Numbered from the stretch's first letter, positions 10,498 through 19,843 are shown. The stretch is DNA of 51,163 nucleotides from Ureibacillus sinduriensis BLB-1 = JCM 15800 (GCF_000772955.1 NZ_JPVO01000037.1:1-51163); one strand, 5' to 3'. Translations and numbers: made by a program. Notes: generated by a model from the letters alone, not told the origin.

Positions 10498-12552
10498 TTA
10501 CTTTTCCCGATCTTCCTTGATTCCGTCTGTTAATTGAGTGGAATCTTTTTCTTTAGGTAGATCTGTTATTGCAGGATCTTGTTTTTGACCGACAATTTCC
10601 TTTTCTAACGATGTATTGCCTGTAGTTTCTATTGCTAATTCTTTTGAATCGGGGCTTTCAGAGTTTGCCTTTGATAATTCAATTGCAGAATCTTCTTCAA
10701 CTTTAGAATAATCAACGCGTTCCGGGAGTTTCCCATGGTCTCTTAAATGCTCAATTTGGCCGGCATCCAAAGTTTCAACCTCTAGCAATGTTTCAGCAAT
10801 AAGCGTTAATAAATCACGTTTTTCCGTTAGAATTTCTTTTGTGCGGTTATATTGATCCACGATAATTGATTGCATTTCTTTATCTATCTCGTAAGCAATA
10901 GAGTCGGAATAATTTTGTTCCGAATTAAAGTCACGACCTAGGAATACGTTACCGCCTTGGCTTGAACCAAATTGCATTGGTCCTAGTTTATCGCTCATCC
11001 CGTATTCTGTAACCATTGAACGAGCAATGCCGGTAGCACGTTGGAAGTCATTATGTGCACCTGTTGACACTTCACCGAATGTAATGTCCTCGGCAACACG
11101 ACCTCCAAGTAATCCAGCGATTTTATCCAATAATTCAGGTTTTGTCATAAAGTAACGATCTTCCTTAGGAAGCATTACAGCATAACCACCCGCTTGACCT
11201 CGCGGAACAATAGTTACTTTGTGCACCTTCTCTGCTTGGTCGAGTGTTAACCCGACAACTACGTGACCAGCTTCATGGAAGGCAACAATTTTGCGTTCTT
11301 TTTCCGATATTACACGGCTTGATTTGGCAGGACCAGCAATAACACGGTCTGTTGCTTCATCAATATCCAACATATCAATCTTTTTCTTATTTCGACGAGT
11401 GGCAACGAGGGCTGCTTCGTTCAATAAGTTTTCTAAATCCGCACCCGAGAAGCCCGGTGTACGTTGAGCAATTGCTTTTAGGTCCACATCATCACGCAAT
11501 GGTTTATTACGCGCGTGTACTTTCAAGATTTGCTCACGACCTTTAACATCCGGTCGGCCAACCGTAATTTGACGGTCAAAACGTCCTGGACGAAGTAATG
11601 CTGGGTCTAAAATATCTGGTCGGTTTGTAGCAGCGATAATGATGATTCCCTCATTTACACCGAAACCATCCATTTCAACAAGCAACTGATTTAGCGTTTG
11701 TTCACGTTCATCGTGACCGCCGCCAAGACCTGCTCCACGTTGACGACCGACTGCATCAATTTCATCTATAAAGATAATACATGGTGCATTTTTCTTCGCA
11801 TTTTCAAATAAGTCACGGACACGGCTCGCACCGACACCGACGAACATTTCAACGAAGTCAGAACCCGAGATCGAGAAGAATGGTACGCCAGCCTCACCAG
11901 CAACTGCACGAGCAAGTAATGTCTTACCTGTCCCTGGAGGACCAACGAGCAAGATTCCTTTTGGAATACGTGCACCCATGTCGGTAAATTTACGATGGTC
12001 TTTTAAGAAGTCTACTACCTCTACTAGTTCAGCTTTTTCTTCATCCGCACCAGCGACATCGTTGAATCTTACTTTTTTCTTTTCAGTATCGTATAACTTC
12101 GCTTTACTTTTTCCGAAGTTCATCACTTTATTGCCGCCACCTTGAGATTGACTCAATAGGAAGAAGAATAAAATGATAATAATGATGAACGGGATAATAC
12201 CTGTAAAGAATTGAACCCACCCGCTAGTTTCAGGGGCCTTTAGCCAATTAATATTCGGATTATTTGCCGTTGTTTCATTAATCTTAGTCATTAAAGCTTG
12301 GTTATCCTGCGGAAGATTAACAACGAAGGTTTTCCCTTCTTCATAACCTGTTAATTTCCCTTCTACTACAAGTACTCCCGCATCGGGTTGAATATTTGCA
12401 TTTTCAACCTTCCCTGCATCTAAAGCCTCTAAAAACTCATGATACGTTAACTCTTCAGAATTGGTATTTCCTCCATTAAAAGTTCCAAAAATACCGATAA
12501 TCACGAGAAAAATTAATAAGTAAAATATGGTGTATCGAAATATTCGATTCAT
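10498..12552 (-). CDS. ftsH: ATP-dependent zinc metalloprotease FtsH
   Basis: A membrane-bound AAA+ protease that degrades misfolded membrane proteins and some regulators, and supports sporulation. The 684-residue product has two membrane segments (about 1-22 and 112-133) flanking an extracytoplasmic domain, Walker A GPPGTGKT (204-211), Walker B FIDEID (261-266), the second region of homology [19 protein letters not shown], and the zinc site HEAGH (426-430). The C-terminal 70 residues are acidic and variable. I use the ATG at 12552 with GAGGAGG six bases upstream; the GTG further upstream lies inside that ribosome site. Confidence 0.97.
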   Translation of the reverse strand: MNRIFRYTIFYLLIFLVIIGIFGTFNGGNTNSEELTYHEFLEALDAGKVENANIQPDAGVLVVEGKLTGYEEGKTFVVNLPQDNQALMTKINETTANNPNINWLKAPETSGWVQFFTGIIPFIIIIILFFFLLSQSQGGGNKVMNFGKSKAKLYDTEKKKVRFNDVAGADEEKAELVEVVDFLKDHRKFTDMGARIPKGILLVGPPGTGKTLLARAVAGEAGVPFFSISGSDFVEMFVGVGASRVRDLFENAKKNAPCIIFIDEIDAVGRQRGAGLGGGHDEREQTLNQLLVEMDGFGVNEGIIIIAATNRPDILDPALLRPGRFDRQITVGRPDVKGREQILKVHARNKPLRDDVDLKAIAQRTPGFSGADLENLLNEAALVATRRNKKKIDMLDIDEATDRVIAGPAKSSRVISEKERKIVAFHEAGHVVVGLTLDQAEKVHKVTIVPRGQAGGYAVMLPKEDRYFMTKPELLDKIAGLLGGRVAEDITFGEVSTGAHNDFQRATGIARSMVTEYGMSDKLGPMQFGSSQGGNVFLGRDFNSEQNYSDSIAYEIDKEMQSIIVDQYNRTKEILTEKRDLLTLIAETLLEVETLDAGQIEHLRDHGKLPERVDYSKVEEDSAIELSKANSESPDSKELAIETTGNTSLEKEIVGQKQDPAITDLPKEKDSTQLTDGIKEDREK

Positions 12553-12598
12553 CCCCAGCCTCCTCACAACATAACAGAAAAACTATAAGTAAAATCTT

Positions 12599-12607
12599 AT
12601 CATACCA
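12599..12607 (-). promoter_or_regulatory. Putative extended -10 promoter of ftsH
   Basis: TGGTATGAT on the minus strand, about 47 bases before the ATG. The -35 (near TTCGTT) is poor, as is usual with extended -10 promoters. Confidence 0.5.
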
Positions 12608-12688
12608 TTATTTTTTCATACAACGAAAAGCACCGGTAAAATTCACAATTTACAAATTTTGTTGAAAATTATTCAAAAGTGTAAATTA

Positions 12689-13231
12689 TTAGAAGGAATA
12701 CACTTCTTTTTTTAGGATGCCGATGTACGGTAAGTTACGATATTTTTCTGCGTAATCTAATCCATATCCAACTACAAAACCATCTGGTACTTCGAAACCG
12801 ACAATATCGGCTTTTAAATCCACTTTGCGCCCCGAAGGCTTATCCAAAAGTGTGACGATTTTAATTGTTTTTGCTTTGCGATACTTAAATAAATCTACTA
12901 GGTAGCTTAGTGTTAGGCCGCTATCAATAATGTCTTCAATGATGATTACATCACGACCTTCTACACTTGTATTCAAGTCTTTTAGAATCTTTACTTCCCC
13001 TGAAGATACCGTTGCGTTGCCATAGCTCGATACATCCATAAAGTCAACTTCAATATATGATTCAAAACGCTTCATTAAATCTGTCATAAAAGGGACAGCA
13101 CCTTTCAAAACACCAATCGCTAGCGGGAACTGTTCTTTATACTCTTCAGTTAATTGAGCTCCTAGTTCTGCTATTCTTTCTTGGATTTGTTCTTCCGTTA
13201 TTAGAATTTTTTCGATATCATTTTGAATCAT
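12689..13231 (-). CDS. hpt: Hypoxanthine phosphoribosyltransferase
   Basis: Salvages hypoxanthine (and guanine) with PRPP to IMP or GMP. The 180-residue product equals the B. subtilis HprT length. The PRPP loop is [14 protein letters not shown] and the aromatic-hood region follows with [16 protein letters not shown] start it at the ATG at 13231, seven bases after AAGGAGG; upstream in-frame starts would include that site. It lies between tilS and ftsH, the conserved order. Confidence 0.96.
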   Translation of the reverse strand: MIQNDIEKILITEEQIQERIAELGAQLTEEYKEQFPLAIGVLKGAVPFMTDLMKRFESYIEVDFMDVSSYGNATVSSGEVKILKDLNTSVEGRDVIIIEDIIDSGLTLSYLVDLFKYRKAKTIKIVTLLDKPSGRKVDLKADIVGFEVPDGFVVGYGLDYAEKYRNLPYIGILKKEVYSF

Positions 13232-13276
13232 GGTAGTTCCTCCTTGAATTTTCAAACACCCTTAAAACAATCATTC

Positions 13277-13304
13277 TGTATATACCCTTTAAAAATGTGT
13301 TCAA
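13277..13304 (-). promoter_or_regulatory. Putative hpt promoter (sigma-A)
   Basis: Minus strand: TTGAAC (13299-13304), 16-base spacer, TATACA (13277-13282). Plausible but not strong. Confidence 0.4.
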
Positions 13305-13418
13305 TTGCCTGAAACTTTAATCGTTTTTATCTTACTATATATGAAAAGTATAAACACTTTAGCATAACGCGCTATACGCTGCTTAAAGAATATTCATTTC
13401 ATTACTATTTATAATAAC

Positions 13419-14846
13419 TTATTTTGACGAAAAATCGTTACTATTTGCACTTTCAATGATCAGAACCATATCATCACTTTCCCGTCTGATGCTTGAAAGC
13501 GTTTGACTCACCCTCAACCCTAAGGCCGCTAGTACTTGATTTTGTGCATCCACAAGTATTGGCCATTGCGCTCGTTCTTCTAATGGGATTTTTTCGTCGA
13601 TAAATAGCCTGGACAATCGTTTTGGGTCTTTCATCCCTTTTAAAGAAATGCGATCGCCATCTGTCCGAGTCCTTACTAGAAGCGGGATAGTAACCAAATC
13701 TGAATTAAAGAAATACTTGCTTACATTCCGACCCTTTTCACGTACAACATTTGAGGCTTCTCCTATGTATAATCGAATGCCATTTCGCAGTTGTGTCCAT
13801 TCCTCCAACGATATCGGTTGATGGGGAAGGTTATCATGACCAAAGTTTGTTGAATTCTCAAATAGTACTTCTTCATAATTTCGCCTAGCTATGAATTGTT
13901 CTGGCAAATGAAGACTGGCACTCCCATGGGAAGAACCACACAAACCAAGGATTGAGGAGATAAGTGTATAACTATGGTTGAAATGAAAACTATTGTAAAG
14001 ATAGTTTAATAGTATTAAAATGATCCTCCTTTGTAAAGCAACTGGTTCTTTTTGAAATAGAGGAATGTTGAGTGTATATGACTGTTTTCCATTTTCTTTG
14101 ACAATGTGGGGAAAACGCTCCAGGGCAATTACTCGTAATGCATCATCATCTTGCTGTAAATTCTCAGCAAACTGTACTGCATGGGAAGAAACATTCCTAT
14201 TTTCATTTTGCAATAGGGGTACGATGTGATGACGAAAACGATTACGTGTGTAATTATCTTTTGCATTACTCGCATCTTCCCGATACGAGCCTCCCCTCTC
14301 TTGTAAATATTCCCTAATTTCTCTTTTTGTAACCGCCAAAAATGGCCGAATAATTTCACCAACGGAAAACTTCCTCTTAGCATATATACCTTTCATGCCA
14401 CCAATTGTCCCTGCCTTAGTTAAGGCCATAAGGATCGATTCCAATTGATCGTCCGCATGATGAGCAGTCACCAGCTTCTGAATGTCATTTACTTTCATCA
14501 ACTCTTCAAAGTATGTGTAGCGCTCCCTACGGCATATCGCTTGGGAGTTTCCTCCTTCTTCTTGGAGTATCTGAGGGATGGGAATTGAGGTACTGAAAAC
14601 AGGGATATTATTTTGATGACAAAATTGTTCTACAAATTTCCGATCTTCAAAAGATGTCTCTCCTCTTAACATATGGTCTACATGGGCAACAAATAATCTA
14701 ATTCCGAAAATATGTTGAAACTTCATAAAAAAATGTACTAAGCCCATGGAGTCAATGCCGCCTGAACAGGCAATGAGAAGACGGTCGCCTTTTTCGATTA
14801 GCTGCTGTTCAATCATAAACTTTTGGACCTTTAACTCTAATGACAC
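13419..14846 (-). CDS. tilS: tRNA(Ile)-lysidine synthetase
   Basis: Modifies the wobble cytidine of the minor tRNA-Ile (CAU anticodon) to lysidine so that it reads AUA; essential. The 475-residue product has the N-type ATP pyrophosphatase P-loop SGGIDS (28-33), the HVDHMLRG segment, and the C-terminal TilS domains with RTRTDGDRISLKGM. The start is GTG with AGGTGAG upstream. It follows spoIIE by 39 bases; B. subtilis has yabS and yabT in between, missing here. Confidence 0.95.
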   Translation of the reverse strand: MSLELKVQKFMIEQQLIEKGDRLLIACSGGIDSMGLVHFFMKFQHIFGIRLFVAHVDHMLRGETSFEDRKFVEQFCHQNNIPVFSTSIPIPQILQEEGGNSQAICRRERYTYFEELMKVNDIQKLVTAHHADDQLESILMALTKAGTIGGMKGIYAKRKFSVGEIIRPFLAVTKREIREYLQERGGSYREDASNAKDNYTRNRFRHHIVPLLQNENRNVSSHAVQFAENLQQDDDALRVIALERFPHIVKENGKQSYTLNIPLFQKEPVALQRRIILILLNYLYNSFHFNHSYTLISSILGLCGSSHGSASLHLPEQFIARRNYEEVLFENSTNFGHDNLPHQPISLEEWTQLRNGIRLYIGEASNVVREKGRNVSKYFFNSDLVTIPLLVRTRTDGDRISLKGMKDPKRLSRLFIDEKIPLEERAQWPILVDAQNQVLAALGLRVSQTLSSIRRESDDMVLIIESANSNDFSSK

Positions 14847-14885
14847 ATCTTCTCACCTCTTATTAAATCATTATTCACTTACCGA

Positions 14886-17279
14886 TTATGATATCTCCTT
14901 GCTTAAAGGGCTAAACCCTGCCCATTTCGGGACGACATGGTTGACTGTAAACATAATAACAGTGCAATCATCATCAACCGGATAAACCTCTCCAAATTGC
15001 TCCATGACATCATACAAAATCACTTCAATGGGCATATCATTTTGGATGCGCATCTTTAATAACTTCACCAAATACTTTTCTTGTTCTTCCCAATCAAACT
15101 CACCCGAGAATACACCATCTGAAACCATGACGACAAAGTCATCTGCGAGCAAATTCACTTTTTCCGTCTCAATTGAAAATACTGGCATAAACCCTACAGG
15201 TGCTGCTGCTCCATCTACTTTCAATAGCTTCTCGCCACGCAATATATAAGTCGACATGCTTCCAGCTTTCCATGACCAAAGCGAGCCCTTTTGCAGATCA
15301 ACTAATGCAAAATCTATCGTTGCATACATGTCTACTTCCCGGTTTAGAGACATAACATAGTGTAAAGTATGCATCGCTGTTTCCGGATTCATATTATAGC
15401 TTAAGCATTCTCTCATCAAACGCACTAAACGGCGACTTTCACGCTGCGCTTCCCTGCTTTGTCCCATACCGTCCGATAACATGACCGCAACAAGACCTGG
15501 ATGTATATGGAAAATTGCATGGGTATCCCCAGAAACCCAGGCTGAATTTTTTGCTCTACTATATATATCATACTCTATTTCATAACGAACGGCTGAGCGA
15601 AAACGTATTTGCACGTGAGCAAATGGATTTTTCTGATCCGAGATTTTCTCCACTTGAAATGGCTCTGCAAAAACATCATATAGAATCGGTAAAACGATTC
15701 GTTCACAAAGCATATACTGGTCTTCGTGAGTCCGATTCTTTTGTGCAAAAGAACAAATCACAACTCGTTCCCCGACGGTATTGTTTAAGACATCAATCTG
15801 GAAGCATTGTACCTGGGCACGTTTAAATTGCTGCTCCAATTCCTCCTCTATCGTTTTAAACGAAAGCGTTTCGTCCCTCATATCCTCCATTAATTTATTT
15901 AAGTGATTGCTTAGATCGCGAAGTTGGAGGGCAATCATTTTTTTGCCGTGATAGAATTGGCCATTCATCTTATCCGTATAAAGTTGATGATCCAACTCCT
16001 CCAACAACCTTGTTGATTTCACACACTGCGCTTTTATACGTTTTTCAGCGCGGATCTGCTCCGATTCCTTGACACCCGCCCTTGCTACAAACCAATCTTG
16101 GATAATGGGTTCCATCGTATTTTTTGTCCCCCAGCAACTATCATATCGGAAGCAACTTAGGCACGTTGCGCTAGGTTCAACTTTGCTGGACTCATTTATC
16201 GTTTCTGTCGATGTAAAACGGTCGAATACTAACTCCTTCATAAATAAAACAAAGTTTTGAAAGGATTCCAGCTTCTCTGTCGTATGTTCCGTCAACCACT
16301 GCTGCCGTTGAAGCAGCACTTCATCCCGTTTTGGGTGAATTGCATCATAGAGGAATGCGACCATACTTTTGGGTAATGCAAAGAACACGATTCCCGCAAT
16401 AGCAATAGAAACAAAATACACATTATCCAAAGGCAGGGTTGCATCGTAAAAGAAAAAGAATACACTTGGAATCAAGCTTCCGATCACAACCCCAAATCGG
16501 CCTATCTTGCTAAATAGTCCAGCCACAACTCCCGTCATTGCATATACGGAAATCATGCCAGTGAAAGATAATTTTGCAATGCCTACCAATGCTCCGACTA
16601 TGGTTGCCACCATCGCTGCAATAGGAACACCACCAGTAATAGCAGCAATACAGATTGCTAGATGCAGCAGAAACGGATACAAACCAAAATAAGAAACAAC
16701 CACGGATTGTACTCCCGTCAGCACCATGGCCAAAATAACCAGCCCTGCCCCCACCCGTTCATAGCTCCATCCCGCAGCCCAAAACCGGTGAGGCTGCACT
16801 AAAAATAGATTCATAAAAATTGTCATTAAAAATGCCAGTATAACTTCATAATAAATATACAACTGAACAATTAACGGCGGTATCCCCATATGGGATATTC
16901 CCTGCCACATAAATTGCCCCAAAAAGATGGCCAAACTGACTGAAATACCGATCGGCAGTTTCCAATACTTAAAGCGGGTAAACGCTTCATATAGCACAAG
17001 CTGCAAACCTAAAATAAATACCTGCCCCAAACTTAAGCTCAGCGCTCCTATTAAGCCTCCAACTAGTACTGCCCACTTCTCATTTTCATATCTTTGTTTG
17101 ACAATTGCCCAGAGAGGCAATAAAAACGGAACGGCCGCTTCAAACATTACTGCCCTTGATAGAAACAATGCCAAAAACAAAAAGAAAATGTGTATCAAGA
17201 AACTAGATTTCTTAAGAGCGAAACTTCTAAATAAAGTTAGCCCCGATGTCTTTTCACTGATCATCTCAATATTTGCCAT
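14886..17279 (-). CDS. spoIIE: Stage II sporulation protein E (SpoIIE phosphatase)
   Basis: A PP2C-type phosphatase that dephosphorylates SpoIIAA and so activates sigma-F in the forespore; it also interacts with FtsZ at the polar septum. The 797-residue product has about ten membrane segments (residues 25-310), a central regulatory region, and the PP2C domain (about 590-780) with metal-site motifs LSDGMGQ (601-607), VSDGVF (719-724) and DDDC (769-772). A cysteine cluster C373/C376/C382 follows the membrane domain. The promoter has the atypical spacing of the B. subtilis gene. Confidence 0.97.
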   Translation of the reverse strand: MANIEMISEKTSGLTLFRSFALKKSSFLIHIFFLFLALFLSRAVMFEAAVPFLLPLWAIVKQRYENEKWAVLVGGLIGALSLSLGQVFILGLQLVLYEAFTRFKYWKLPIGISVSLAIFLGQFMWQGISHMGIPPLIVQLYIYYEVILAFLMTIFMNLFLVQPHRFWAAGWSYERVGAGLVILAMVLTGVQSVVVSYFGLYPFLLHLAICIAAITGGVPIAAMVATIVGALVGIAKLSFTGMISVYAMTGVVAGLFSKIGRFGVVIGSLIPSVFFFFYDATLPLDNVYFVSIAIAGIVFFALPKSMVAFLYDAIHPKRDEVLLQRQQWLTEHTTEKLESFQNFVLFMKELVFDRFTSTETINESSKVEPSATCLSCFRYDSCWGTKNTMEPIIQDWFVARAGVKESEQIRAEKRIKAQCVKSTRLLEELDHQLYTDKMNGQFYHGKKMIALQLRDLSNHLNKLMEDMRDETLSFKTIEEELEQQFKRAQVQCFQIDVLNNTVGERVVICSFAQKNRTHEDQYMLCERIVLPILYDVFAEPFQVEKISDQKNPFAHVQIRFRSAVRYEIEYDIYSRAKNSAWVSGDTHAIFHIHPGLVAVMLSDGMGQSREAQRESRRLVRLMRECLSYNMNPETAMHTLHYVMSLNREVDMYATIDFALVDLQKGSLWSWKAGSMSTYILRGEKLLKVDGAAAPVGFMPVFSIETEKVNLLADDFVVMVSDGVFSGEFDWEEQEKYLVKLLKMRIQNDMPIEVILYDVMEQFGEVYPVDDDCTVIMFTVNHVVPKWAGFSPLSKEIS

Positions 17280-17314
17280 TATTTACAGCCCCTTATTTAA
17301 TAGTGTTAGCGCCT

Positions 17315-17347
17315 ATTATATAAAAGAGTTTCCATAAAATTTGTCTA
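17315..17347 (-). promoter_or_regulatory. spoIIE promoter with 21-base spacer
   Basis: Minus strand: -35 TAGACA (17342-17347), exactly 21 bases, -10 TATAAT (17315-17320). A 21-base spacer is the known peculiarity of the Spo0A-activated, sigma-A-dependent spoIIE promoter of B. subtilis. On the other strand the -35 region reads TTTGTCTAG, a partial Spo0A box. Confidence 0.75.
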
Positions 17348-17372
17348 GTAGTGAAATAATAGAAGAAAATCG

Positions 17373-17379
17373 TTCGACG
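17373..17379. promoter_or_regulatory. Spo0A box upstream of spoIIE
   Basis: TTCGACG on the plus strand (CGTCGAA on the minus) matches the TGTCGAA box at six of seven positions. It lies about 30 bases upstream of the -35, a place consistent with activation. Confidence 0.6.
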
Positions 17380-17516
17380 TAATTACTGATAAGACAACAA
17401 TACGAGATAGGTGTCATCTCATTGGAAAAAGGGGAGGGGTACTACTTTATTTCAATGCATTTGAAGGATAAACTGACAATATAGATTATGTAGTACAATT
17501 TCGGGGGAATTTTATC

Positions 17517-17699
17517 ATGTTTAATAGCTTTAGTTTTCTTGCTCTTTTATGTTCCACTGGCTCGATTTTAGTCGTTTTAGGTATCATTTTAACAATCCCT
17601 GCTATCTGGCAGCTTCTTATGCTTATTGTCGGCCTTATTCTTTGCGGCATCGGCATCTTCTGCATTTCGAAAATCCTGTTGAGCGAAAAGGGAAAGTAA
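17517..17699 (+). CDS. Small two-helix membrane protein, unknown
   Basis: A 60-residue product with two predicted membrane helices (about 5-27 and 30-52) and a short basic tail ending KGK. No family recognised. GGGGGAA lies about ten bases before the ATG, a usable ribosome site. It is on the plus strand, divergent from spoIIE. A possible promoter upstream is TTGAAG with GATTAT 17 bases later. The composition fits a real membrane peptide, but expression is not shown. Confidence 0.5.
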   Translation: MFNSFSFLALLCSTGSILVVLGIILTIPAIWQLLMLIVGLILCGIGIFCISKILLSEKGK

Positions 17700-17794
17700 A
17701 AGGAAAACACCCTGTACCAAACTCGTCGCTAGAAGAATGGAGGGACTTTGTCTGTACTGATATTACGATAAGCCGGCACTTTCCTCTTCCACAA

Positions 17795-17832
17795 CAAAAA
17801 AAGCTGCTGGGGGAGTTTCTCCCACAGACAGC
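17795..17832 (-). terminator. Intrinsic terminator of yabR
   Basis: Minus strand stem GCTG-CTG-GGGAG with CTCCC-CAG-CAGC (one bulged T and one mismatch), AAA loop, followed by seven T residues. It lies about 50 bases after the yabR stop. Confidence 0.85.
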
Positions 17833-17879
17833 CTTTATCTATTCAACACTTTTTCTACGCTTTAAAAACAGACAGCAAA

Positions 17880-18323
17880 CTACCCTCTTCTAGCTCCACG
17901 GCCACCGCGTTTCGACTCAGTTGCACGTTTTAAAGTTGCAAGACGTTCGTCACTATCTTTTAGGAATCGTGCCATTTTTTGCTCAAAGTTCTCTTTTGTT
18001 GGACCATTTCGATCATTTGAACGATTGTTATCACGACGTGGACGATGAGGACGTTCAGGACGCTCAGGACGTTCGGGTCTTTCTGGTTGAGGCTTTGCTT
18101 TACGGATTGATAAGCCAATTTTACCATCCGCTTCAACATTCATCACTTTTACTTCAACAACATCCCCTACTTTAAGATGTTCGTTGATATCTTTGACATA
18201 GTTGTCTGCAACTTCACTTATGTGAACTAGGCCCGTTTTGCCATCTGGCAGCTCAACGAATGCTCCAAAATTTGTGATTCCTGTTACTTTACCTTGTACT
18301 TTGCTGCCTACTTCAATTGACAT
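17880..18323 (-). CDS. yabR: S1-domain RNA-binding protein YabR
   Basis: A 147-residue protein with one S1 domain (about residues 5-75: GSKVQGKVTGITNFGAFVEL, then GLVHISEV), as in ribosomal protein S1 and general stress protein 13. The C-terminal half is basic and low complexity, with a PERPERPERPERPHRPRR stretch and an RGGRGARRG tail, probably RNA-contacting. AAGGAGGAG precedes the ATG. Function in the family is not settled; ribosome association is likely by inference. Confidence 0.9.
   Translation of the reverse strand: MSIEVGSKVQGKVTGITNFGAFVELPDGKTGLVHISEVADNYVKDINEHLKVGDVVEVKVMNVEADGKIGLSIRKAKPQPERPERPERPERPHRPRRDNNRSNDRNGPTKENFEQKMARFLKDSDERLATLKRATESKRGGRGARRG
18045..18084. repeat. 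Nine-base tandem repeats inside yabR
   Basis: Imperfect copies of GGACGTTCA / GGACGCTCA / GGACGTTCG encode the Pro-Glu-Arg repeats of YabR. Because the unit is a multiple of three, copy-number changes keep the frame. Confidence 0.7.
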
Positions 18324-18416
18324 AAAAAAAATGCTCCTCCTTAAAATTTAAGCGGCTATAAAAGCCAGTAATCAAATTTAGTGTAACGTGCAATAATTGA
18401 TTCACGTTTATCTTTT

Positions 18417-18444
18417 ATTATAGCCAACAAAAAAAGAGTGTCAA
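18417..18444 (-). promoter_or_regulatory. yabR promoter (sigma-A, consensus boxes)
   Basis: Minus strand: TTGACA (18439-18444), 16-base spacer, TATAAT (18417-18422). Both boxes are perfect. The -35 lies within the divIC terminator stem-loop. Confidence 0.75.
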
Positions 18445-18460
18445 CAAGACAACTCTTTTT
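18428..18460 (-). terminator. Terminator of the yabP-yabQ-divIC unit
   Basis: AAAGAG(T)TGTC pairs with GACACTCTTT around a five-base loop, followed on the minus strand by a T run. About 65 bases downstream of divIC. T residues on both sides make it potentially bidirectional. Confidence 0.75.
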
Positions 18461-18522
18461 CTATCACTCGAAACCCACTTTTCGGTTTGAACATTACCGA
18501 TTATTTACCGCTCCATCTGGAG

Positions 18523-18939
18523 TTAATTGGAATCATTACCAGATTTCATATCCTTATGTTCGTCATCTGGGATAGTAAAAATAATCTCACCATTATCAGA
18601 TAAAAAGTACTCTTTACGAGCTAATTTTGCGATATATTCATCATCTTCCAGTTTCGTTATTTGTAGGTTTAACATCTCTTGCTGTTCTTTAACTTCATCT
18701 AATCTTGCCACAACTTCTTCTTTAAGCAGTTGCTTTTCAGCCAGACGTTTGTTTTGTGCCAAGGATGTGCTTATTAAAAAAACGAGAATCACTGAAGCAA
18801 GCAAACCGAATACGAGTAACCTTCTTCGAGTTCTCACTTTTTGCCTCTTTGAATATTGTGCATGTGTTTCAGTTGACCGGACATAGTCATTTTTAAGCGT
18901 TCGAACATTATTAAATTGTCGTGTTTGACGCTTTGCCAT
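18523..18939 (-). CDS. divIC: Cell-division protein DivIC
   Basis: A bitopic membrane protein of the FtsB/DivIC family that works with FtsL and DivIB in the divisome. The 138-residue product has a basic cytoplasmic N-terminus, one membrane segment (about residues 41-61) and an extracytoplasmic coiled coil (about 65-105) with the usual LARKEYFLSDNGEIIF ending. I start it at the ATG at 18939, five bases after GGAGGTGA. It lies 44 bases after yabQ. Confidence 0.93.
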   Translation of the reverse strand: MAKRQTRQFNNVRTLKNDYVRSTETHAQYSKRQKVRTRRRLLVFGLLASVILVFLISTSLAQNKRLAEKQLLKEEVVARLDEVKEQQEMLNLQITKLEDDEYIAKLARKEYFLSDNGEIIFTIPDDEHKDMKSGNDSN

Positions 18940-18983
18940 ATCCGTCACCTCCAAAAGTCTGTACATTCTATTATACTTCTATT

Positions 18984-19481
18984 TCAACTTTTTTTAAAGA
19001 TAGTCCTTCTAACTTTTGTATAAATTTTTTTAAAACGGGTTTTGAGGAATTTATTATATATTTTGCGAAATGGCAGCAAGATTATCAAAATAATGCGTAA
19101 AACCAGTTTGATTGTACCAATGACAATACTTTTTATCAATTTGATGATAGCGATAATAGGCTTAATTATAAGGAAAATAAAGACTCGTCCAATAAAACGG
19201 AAATACGGCTGAAACACCGATTCATACAAGAAGATACCCAAAATTTGGGCCAATGGGTCGACTAAACGCCATTCTCCACCCTTAATAGTAAATAAAATAT
19301 AAAATGTTAGGGCACCCAGAAGTGCCCAAACAATCAGCTCTACTCCATATCCCATTCTTCTTAAGATTGATTTTTGACTTAAAGCGCCTAGTGAATAGCG
19401 TGTACAATCAACAATTGCACCAACCAGTAACCCACTAAGCGCCATGATCAATATACTTACAACCTGTTCATTTATGGTCAT
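18984..19481 (-). CDS. yabQ: Spore cortex biosynthesis protein YabQ
   Basis: A 165-residue membrane protein needed for spore cortex formation in B. subtilis, where it sits in the outer forespore membrane. Several hydrophobic segments are visible (about 5-25, 42-68, 76-92 and an Ile-rich 96-140) followed by a very basic tail. Its ATG overlaps the yabP stop as ATGA, so the two are translationally coupled. Confidence 0.92.
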   Translation of the reverse strand: MTINEQVVSILIMALSGLLVGAIVDCTRYSLGALSQKSILRRMGYGVELIVWALLGALTFYILFTIKGGEWRLVDPLAQILGIFLYESVFQPYFRFIGRVFIFLIIKPIIAIIKLIKSIVIGTIKLVLRIILIILLPFRKIYNKFLKTRFKKIYTKVRRTIFKKS

Positions 19482-19777
19482 CCAAATAATTTATGGAGGA
19501 AGCCTTTTGATAACCCTGAATCTTCATCGTCATATTGTACTAGTTTTACATTTCCTTCTAATGTTAACAACCCTTTATCGACGTCTAAATGGACAATACG
19601 TAATTCCTCACCACGGATTAGTAAATGACCCTGAGCTGTTCGGATATAGAACTCTTCTTGGTCAAAACGCTCAATTTCCTTTACAGAAGTCATGTCCATT
19701 CTTTTTCGATTGCGCACTGTCACAAGATGGTCACCAGATGTCATAGTGTAACGATTACTTTCTTGATGTAGCGTCAT
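19478..19777 (-). CDS. yabP: Sporulation protein YabP
   Basis: A 99-residue protein of the YabP/YqfC family, made in the mother cell under sigma-E in B. subtilis. I start it at the ATG at 19777, right after AAGGAGGAACGAT; an upstream in-frame start would overlap the promoter. First gene of yabP-yabQ-divIC. Confidence 0.92.
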   Translation of the reverse strand: MTLHQESNRYTMTSGDHLVTVRNRKRMDMTSVKEIERFDQEEFYIRTAQGHLLIRGEELRIVHLDVDKGLLTLEGNVKLVQYDDEDSGLSKGFLHKLFG

Positions 19778-19814
19778 ATCGTTCCTCCTTCGCTTGTTTG
19801 TGTTTGTTCTGTTC

Positions 19815-19843
19815 ACTTTATGCTGAAACTAAAAAAAGCATGA
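19815..19843 (-). promoter_or_regulatory. Sigma-E-like promoter of yabP-yabQ
   Basis: Minus strand: TCATGCT (19837-19843), 14-base spacer, CATAAAGT (19815-19822). The -10 resembles the sigma-E CATACA-T box and the spacing is right; the -35 is weaker. B. subtilis yabP and yabQ are sigma-E dependent. Confidence 0.5.

Noticed and set aside
15515..15826. A 103-codon plus-strand frame inside spoIIE
   Set aside because: Shadow of the conserved PP2C-flanking coding region.
17700..17794. tRNA or small RNA gene between the 60-aa frame and yabR
   Set aside because: No T-loop GGTTCRA or acceptor pairing and no promoter-terminator pair for an RNA.
18045..18084. Short tandem repeats as a CRISPR-like array
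   Set aside because: The repeats have no spacers and encode a peptide repeat in yabR.
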